Assembly (NCBI GenBank): GCA_965267185.1
Contig: OZ253937.1
Coordinates: forward strand, 1,736,001 to 1,800,000
Length of the DNA: 64,000 nucleotides
Reading direction: 5' to 3'
Source of the DNA: G965267185 sp965267185
Lineage (GTDB): Bacteria > Pseudomonadota > Alphaproteobacteria > UBA6615
Shown here: positions 59,664 to 64,000 of the stretch, in pieces
Numbering within the stretch: the first letter of the stretch is position 1
Layout: each line of letters opens with the position of its first letter
Translations under genes and position numbers: made by a program
Notes under the pieces: generated by a model
Seen by the model: the letters and a program-made list of their open reading frames with translations, nothing else
Databases searched by the model: none
What the model was told of the DNA's origin: nothing

Positions 59664-60131
59664 TCATTTTGACGGGTGTAAAGCCTTATCCAGCGCCTCA
59701 TGAAAAGCCTTGGCCTGCTCGTCCGACATGCCGACGGCGCCCTTTTCGACGATTGTCGAGAGAATCCCCGCCGCCACGTCGCCGCGCTTATTCGCGTCGA
59801 TCGCCGGCAACATCATGCCGATGCAGTGCGGCATCATCGATGTCAGCATCATCTCAGGCATCTGCGACATGTGCTGTTCAGGGTCGCCGTGCATCATTTT
59901 TGACATCTTTTCCTGCATTTTGCCGGGACCTTCGCCGTCGCCGCCAGACATCATGCCCATCATCATCTTGGGCATCATTTCCTTCATATCGAGGCCCTCG
60001 GTCATCTTGCCCATCATGGTTGCGCACATTTCTTTCTTCTCGTCCGCGTCCATGCCGCCGAAAAACTGCTCCATCATGGATCCCATCATCGCCTGACGAT
60101 CGTCTTTGGTGATTGAAGCGTTGTCTGTCAT
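59664..60131 (-). CDS. methionine-rich protein downstream of grdA
   Basis: 155 residues, about 31 of them Met (20%), mostly in pairs or triples such as MMPKMMMGMM, with two Cys and several His. No signal peptide or known domain is seen. The C-terminal 45 residues are more ordinary and may fold ('KGAVGMSDEQAKAFHEALDK'). Met-rich stretches can bind copper(I) or buffer oxidants. It lies 161 bp downstream of grdA on the same strand and may support the oxygen-sensitive reductase (inference). Confidence 0.7.
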   Translation of the reverse strand: MTDNASITKDDRQAMMGSMMEQFFGGMDADEKKEMCATMMGKMTEGLDMKEMMPKMMMGMMSGGDGEGPGKMQEKMSKMMHGDPEQHMSQMPEMMLTSMMPHCIGMMLPAIDANKRGDVAAGILSTIVEKGAVGMSDEQAKAFHEALDKALHPSK

Positions 60132-60292
60132 GACGCTACTTCCTTCCTTTCGGTGCTCAAGCCCACTCGGCGGAGCTATCTGATTATCTGGGAAGAATTA
60201 GCGAAAACCTCCATCACCCGCGTTGATCGTAATCAATCAACGCGACCGCGTTTCCCGGCGGGCATTTGCCACCTGCCGGCCGTGCGGAGCAG

Positions 60293-60748
60293 TTACGATC
60301 CCCGAACCTCGCGCATGGTCTGGCGGATCTCTTCGATCAGTTCGTCGCCGGCCTCCAATTCCTCGAACGCCATCTCCTCGGCCCACGCCTCTTCCGGTAT
60401 CTCATCCTTCAATTCGAAGATGTGGTAGCTCGCCAGTCCCAGCGCAATGCCGCCCAGCGCGCCGGCGTAGCTCGGGTCGCCCTCCTTGAAGGTGGTCGCC
60501 ATGATGCGCAAATTGGCCGGCTCGTTGAGGCCGAACACGACCACGAGCTCATCTACGCCGTGTTTATCGGCGAGTTTCTTTATCTCTTCCTGCTCCGCAA
60601 GACCTGCGGCGCCGGCTGCCGTTCACACAAAGCAGGACGTCGCTTCGTAGGCGACCTCGCCGCCGGCAGCCTCGACACATTTGCGGATCGCCACGCCGGT
60701 CACATCGTCGCGTTCACCGAAAATAGCGACTTTTTTGCCCTTCAACAT
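60293..60748 (-). CDS. grdA: glycine reductase selenoprotein A
   Basis: 151 residues including selenocysteine, from ATG 60748 ('LKGKKVAIFGERDDVTG') to the stop at 60293. The in-frame TGA at 60625-60623 falls in 'EATSCFV-U-TAAGAAGLAE', the CxxU motif of GrdA. Downstream, 'ELVVVFGLNEPANL' and 'GDPSYAGALGGIALGLASY' match the family. GrdA takes the carboxymethyl group from protein B as a selenoether and delivers it to protein C. It is 19 bp downstream of grdC. Confidence 0.93.
60595..60609 (-). promoter_or_regulatory. SECIS element in grdA
   Basis: CCGCA-GGTCT-TGCGG, a perfect 5-bp stem and 5-nt loop, begins 13 nt after the TGA. The GCAGGTCT loop region is the same as in the E. coli fdhF SECIS, a well-known SelB-binding hairpin. 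Confidence 0.8.
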
Positions 60749-60767
60749 AAAGGTGGCTCCTTCGAAC

Positions 60768-62237
60768 CTAGGTATTTGCGTTCGGGTTCGCTTCCAAGAG
60801 GAAGGATACGCCGTCATACAGTTCCGTCAGGCGATTGAGGAACAAGCTAGCCTTGCACAGAAACATTACGCGCCGCAATTCGCCGCGACGCATCGCCGCG
60901 ATGGCGTGGGCCATATAGGGAACCGCCGAAGGGATATGACCCTGGGTTGGTGCAAACCCGACCATACCGATCCGCTCGATAAAGCTATCCATTTCCGCCT
61001 TGACGATCTGGCCGTCCATCACCGCGAGTGCCGCAATGATCCGATAGTTTTTGTAGACCACATCGCCGGAGCCGGAATGCTCCATAATTTCGGGATTGTG
61101 CAGCTCCGGCGCAATCTTATCCACGTCTGCCAAGTTGAGATCGAGCGCCTCGAGGGGCTTGAGAATGAGTTCGCGGTACACCGCCTGATCGGATGTGCTT
61201 GCCCCAATACGCGCCATTCCGACCGCGCCGGGCTCGAGATGCAGCATCGGGCTCTCGCCATCGTCGGCGGTGACCAGAAACGCCGTCGCGCCCAAACAAT
61301 CATCGAGAATCGGCAAATCCCGATCCAGGAAGGATTGAAATTTCATACCCAGCTTTGCAAGCGATCCGCCGGCAACGACCGCAACACGCTGATGCAGGCC
61401 GGCTTTCACCAGCGCGCCTGCGGTGACCAGCGCCGAGGCGGGTCCGGCGCAAAAATTCTTTATGTCCATACCAGAAGCGTTGCTGCAGCCGCACATTTCG
61501 GCGATGCTTTTCGCAATACCGCCGGCACCGCGCTGATAGCGGTCGCCTGCCGCTTCCTCGCCGCAACTGATTACGTAATCGACCTCATTCGCTCCCAGGC
61601 CCTCACGGTGGAGCAGCCACTGCAAGGCGATTGCCCCAGACGCCTTGACGCTAAGCGCCTCCATGAGAGTGTGAGCATCGAGGTTCGAGTCCTCGCGGCC
61701 CTCGGCACGGTTGTCGCGGCGGACACAACCACGCAGAGCTTCACCGGTGCGCAGGGGCAGCGCCGCTCCGGTTTCGATCTCTGTTTCGATCGATCCCGCC
61801 GACCGGTTCTCATCGTTGGCGAAGGCAGCTAATGCGGGGTGGTCTCGCAGTTCGGCGCGCAGCTGCTCGGCCGCCGCGCCGGTGAGCTCTACCAGAGCCG
61901 GCGTCAAAACATTGGCGCGCTCGAGGACAGCGTAAAACAGATCCTGCGACACGATTTCGCCGAACGGCCCAGCCGCCGGTGCGTCCACCCGCGCGGCGTA
62001 CCAAGGCTGTGGGATCGCCGCTAACTTATCGGGCGTCAGGTTGCCGATGTAAGTCTGGTTCGGCGGGTACCGGACGGCGTCGTCGTACGAGCGTAGATGG
62101 TTCCTTAAGCGCCGCTCAAGCGCCGGTTCCTTGCGAATTTCGCGGTAGGGCTTCGAACCGTAAATCGCCAGATCGGGTGCATGGATCAAGCACTGAACAC
62201 AATTTCTAACAACCGGATCGATTTGTGGCGCTGACAT
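60768..62237 (-). CDS. grdC: glycine reductase complex component C, beta subunit (GrdC-like)
   Basis: 489 residues from the ATG at 62237, which follows AAGAGATGAG. The C-terminal two-thirds has a thiolase/FabH-like fold ('GADRYQRGAGG'-type region, 'CGCSNASGMDIKNFCAGPAS' with the Cys cluster, 'MEHSGSGDVVYKNYRIIAAL'). Component C releases the acetyl group from selenoprotein A as acetyl phosphate. In described systems GrdC works with GrdD, which is not found here. It is the first gene of grdC-grdA. Confidence 0.85.
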   Translation of the reverse strand: MSAPQIDPVVRNCVQCLIHAPDLAIYGSKPYREIRKEPALERRLRNHLRSYDDAVRYPPNQTYIGNLTPDKLAAIPQPWYAARVDAPAAGPFGEIVSQDLFYAVLERANVLTPALVELTGAAAEQLRAELRDHPALAAFANDENRSAGSIETEIETGAALPLRTGEALRGCVRRDNRAEGREDSNLDAHTLMEALSVKASGAIALQWLLHREGLGANEVDYVISCGEEAAGDRYQRGAGGIAKSIAEMCGCSNASGMDIKNFCAGPASALVTAGALVKAGLHQRVAVVAGGSLAKLGMKFQSFLDRDLPILDDCLGATAFLVTADDGESPMLHLEPGAVGMARIGASTSDQAVYRELILKPLEALDLNLADVDKIAPELHNPEIMEHSGSGDVVYKNYRIIAALAVMDGQIVKAEMDSFIERIGMVGFAPTQGHIPSAVPYMAHAIAAMRRGELRRVMFLCKASLFLNRLTELYDGVSFLLEANPNANT

Positions 62238-62475
62238 CAGCTCATCTCTTCGTGCGCATACGCTCTTGCGGTGGAGGTAACACATCGAGCGGAAATCGGC
62301 AGGTGTCTTCAAGTGAAGTTTCTGCCGTTGTTTTTTTTACCTCTTAGACTCTCTCCCCGTTTGATCGGAATCAATGTGACCGATTGCAGGTCCGCTATCA
62401 ATTACACCTAAACGATCCGCAACATGATTTGCGGACATGGCAACGGCGCACATCGGAATGCGCAAGGAGTCAGCG

Positions 62476-62769
62476 ATGATAAAATACACTCGTGCCGCTT
62501 TTCCTGTTGTTCTTGCAAGTGCGTTTCTATTTGTCGCCGTCGGCTGCACGACGGCCCAGGAAGACGCGAGCCAAAGCAGGTCCAGCGGGGTAGCAGCGGA
62601 AGAGGCCGCTAAGTCGGCCCAATCGGCTGCAGAGGCCGCAGCAAAGGCGGCTGAGGATGCGGCCAGGAGTGCTCGCGCAGCAGCGAGTGCCGCGGAAAAA
62701 GCCGCCGCGGACGCCGATGCCGCCGCTGAGAAGGCCGATCGGATTTTCCGCGCTGCGCAGCGCAAATAG
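62476..62769 (+). CDS. alanine-zipper lipoprotein (Lpp-like)
   Basis: 97 residues from the ATG at 62476, preceded by AAGGAG. The signal peptide ends in 'FLFVAVGC', a lipobox. The mature part has Ala at regular heptad-like spacing ('AAAKAAEDAARSARAAASAA'), forming a trimeric helical coiled coil as in Lpp. It probably anchors to the outer membrane. It is next to an L,D-transpeptidase, which in some bacteria links Lpp to peptidoglycan. Confidence 0.8.
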   Translation: MIKYTRAAFPVVLASAFLFVAVGCTTAQEDASQSRSSGVAAEEAAKSAQSAAEAAAKAAEDAARSARAAASAAEKAAADADAAAEKADRIFRAAQRK

Positions 62770-62777
62770 CGGGCGCG

Positions 62778-63704
62778 TCAACTCGTCGGTCGGCGGGTTA
62801 TTTGCACGGGAATACCATGCCGCCGATCAGCGAGACGGCGAACGAGGTCCCAATCGATCTGGTTTGAGCGGTCACCCGCCGCGGCAACGACGCGGCCGAT
62901 CAGGTCGCCGTAGCCGGCAAAGGTAAAGGTGCCTGTCTGCTCAATCTGATCGGACTGCGCCTGTGTCGGGTGGACTTCGAGGTACAGTTCGCCACCGGAC
63001 CAACCAAGCTTTACAGGTTCGTCGACAATCCGAACCGTTGTGCCGACCGCCACATCGGCGAACAGCCGTGCAATGTCGTTGGCGCGCAAACGAATGCACC
63101 CATGGCTGATGCGCCGGCCGATGCCGTAGGGGCGGTTGGTGCCATGAATGACATAGCCGGCCCACCCCAGATCGATCGCATGCTTGCCCAATGGGTTGCC
63201 CGGTCCCGGCGGAACCGCGTTTGGGAGGGATGGATTCTCCTTTCGAATGGACGCAGGCGGAATCCAAGTCGGCTTTTCGCGCTTGCGCACAACCGTTGTC
63301 GTGCCAACCGGCGTCACCGTTGCCGCATGACCGATTCCTATAGGGAAACTGGTGACGTCGCCGGTCTGCGGCCCAAACTGGTAGAGCCGCTGGTCGCCCA
63401 GGTTGACGACGATACCCTGGCGCGAGCCGCTGGGTAGAAGATGCGCGGTTGGTAAAACGATTTCCTGACTAGCCGGTGGTAGCCAAGGATCAATGCCGGG
63501 ATTGGCCGCGCGTAATTCAACGATCCCGAGGCCATTTTCCAGCGCGACATCGTATAAGGTATCCTCGGCGCGCACCAAATATTCTCGCTGCACGCCGATG
63601 ATATCATCGGCGAAGGCTGGCAATACCGACGCAAACAGACCTACTGTCATAAATATTGACGGCAGAGCTTTCGGAAACTGGCAGACCGTCAGCATGTGTT
63701 TCAT
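62778..63704 (-). CDS. L,D-transpeptidase (YkuD) with N-terminal LysM-like domain
   Basis: 308 residues. A signal peptide is followed by a LysM-like segment ('YLVRAEDTLYDVALENGLG'), then the YkuD domain with 'YVIHGTNRPYGIGRRISHGCIRL' (quoted in part: ISHGCIRL), the catalytic HxxG/SHGC-x-R motif. Such enzymes make 3-3 cross-links or attach lipoproteins to peptidoglycan. It is convergent with the Lpp-like gene, 8 bp apart. Confidence 0.9.
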   Translation of the reverse strand: MKHMLTVCQFPKALPSIFMTVGLFASVLPAFADDIIGVQREYLVRAEDTLYDVALENGLGIVELRAANPGIDPWLPPASQEIVLPTAHLLPSGSRQGIVVNLGDQRLYQFGPQTGDVTSFPIGIGHAATVTPVGTTTVVRKREKPTWIPPASIRKENPSLPNAVPPGPGNPLGKHAIDLGWAGYVIHGTNRPYGIGRRISHGCIRLRANDIARLFADVAVGTTVRIVDEPVKLGWSGGELYLEVHPTQAQSDQIEQTGTFTFAGYGDLIGRVVAAAGDRSNQIDWDLVRRLADRRHGIPVQITRRPTS

Positions 63705-63821
63705 GCTGGAACTCTACCAATGTTGTGCGCCTAGCTGCTTGCGTTCGATCAAATGAAATACCGGTCAGAAATCTTAAATTGAGCGTTAACTTGAAGCCAA
63801 AACTGGATGTCACAGGTCGCC

Positions 63822-64000
63822 ATGACTGACGCCCTGTCCCCCGACAAAATTTCCAAGTGTACATGGCATTCCCTGTCGTCAGATCAGGTGTTGGATCTGC
63901 TTAGAGTGGGCACGGTAGGTCTCGGTTCGACCGAAGTGGAGTCGCGCCGCGCTTCGTTCGGACCGAATGTACTGCCCCGGCGCGAGCGCGTGAGCGTGCT
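63822..64000 (+). CDS. P-type cation-transporting ATPase, N-terminal part (truncated by window)
   Basis: The first 59 codons of a gene running out of the window. 'CTWHSLSSDQVLDLL' and 'ESRRASFGPNVLPRRE' form the cation-ATPase N-terminal domain found in calcium- and potassium-type P2 ATPases. The catalytic parts are beyond the end, so the ion is unknown. Confidence 0.8.
   Translation, partial: MTDALSPDKISKCTWHSLSSDQVLDLLRVGTVGLGSTEVESRRASFGPNVLPRRERVSV

Overview
The window comes from an alphaproteobacterial chromosome, probably Rhodospirillales-like. The 16S gene carries alphaproteobacterial signatures, and the rRNA operon order is 16S-tRNA-Ile-tRNA-Ala-23S-5S-tRNA-fMet. The gene content (CbpA/CbpM, SDR-type threonine dehydrogenase with KBL, arginase/ornithine aminotransferase, HlyB/HlyD export) fits this. 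Both strands are densely coded, with no insertion sequence, prophage or CRISPR array seen.

Layout. 43-5754 (minus): a tightly overlapping operon of HlyB-type ABC exporter, HlyD adaptor, GNAT acetyltransferase, Asp/Asn-hydroxylase-like oxygenase and radical SAM enzyme, which looks like a peptide or protein modification and export unit. 6486-12214 (minus): the rRNA operon with its promoter and two terminators. 12467-28233: mostly metabolic genes, including a phosphohistidine phosphatase, a haloalkane dehalogenase, a 2OG oxygenase/cupin operon, a UxaA-type dehydratase, a nucleotide cyclase, a redoxin-hydroxylase fusion, an acyl-CoA ligase with a bicupin, cbpM-cbpA, two RidA paralogues, a Coq4-like protein and rocD-rocF.

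28326-43063 is the most unusual region: a RiPP (TOMM, azol(in)e-type) gene cluster. A SagB-type dehydrogenase and a YcaO cyclodehydratase fusion are transcribed divergently from seven tandem precursor cassettes. The precursors share an almost identical 53-residue leader that reads as a twin-arginine (Tat) signal peptide (RRAFLK, hydrophobic stretch, ASA-Q) followed by a short, variable, Cys-rich core (CDTC...). Every cassette has its own terminator. Cassettes 1-4 each have a sigma-54 type -24/-12 promoter with an identically placed 8-7-8 palindrome about 70 bp upstream, while cassettes 5-7 have a different upstream module. Downstream lie a DUF692/MNIO-like protein with most metal-ligand positions replaced, a PqqD-HprK-like fusion, a glycosyltransferase-PqqD-degenerate HprK fusion, and a nucleotidyltransferase-TPR-ATP-grasp fusion. 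My working model is cytosolic Cys/Ser/Thr cyclisation with possible phosphorylation and glycosylation, then Tat export, switched on by a distant sigma-54 activator.

43080-53927: a flavin-fold oxidoreductase, a DUF3775/archease/RtcB RNA-repair operon, PCMT, pncB-pncA (NAD salvage), a groEL without groES, a DUF4405 membrane protein with a CxxCH tail, UspA and a DegP-like protease. 53972-56175: threonine catabolism (kbl and SDR threonine dehydrogenase). 56322-62237: a glycine/sarcosine/betaine reductase locus (grdE-grdB on plus, grdC-grdA on minus) in which grdB and grdA each have an in-frame UGA read as selenocysteine, each followed by a hairpin. No grdD is seen, and a Met-rich protein follows grdA. 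The window ends with an alanine-zipper lipoprotein, an L,D-transpeptidase and the start of a P-type ATPase.
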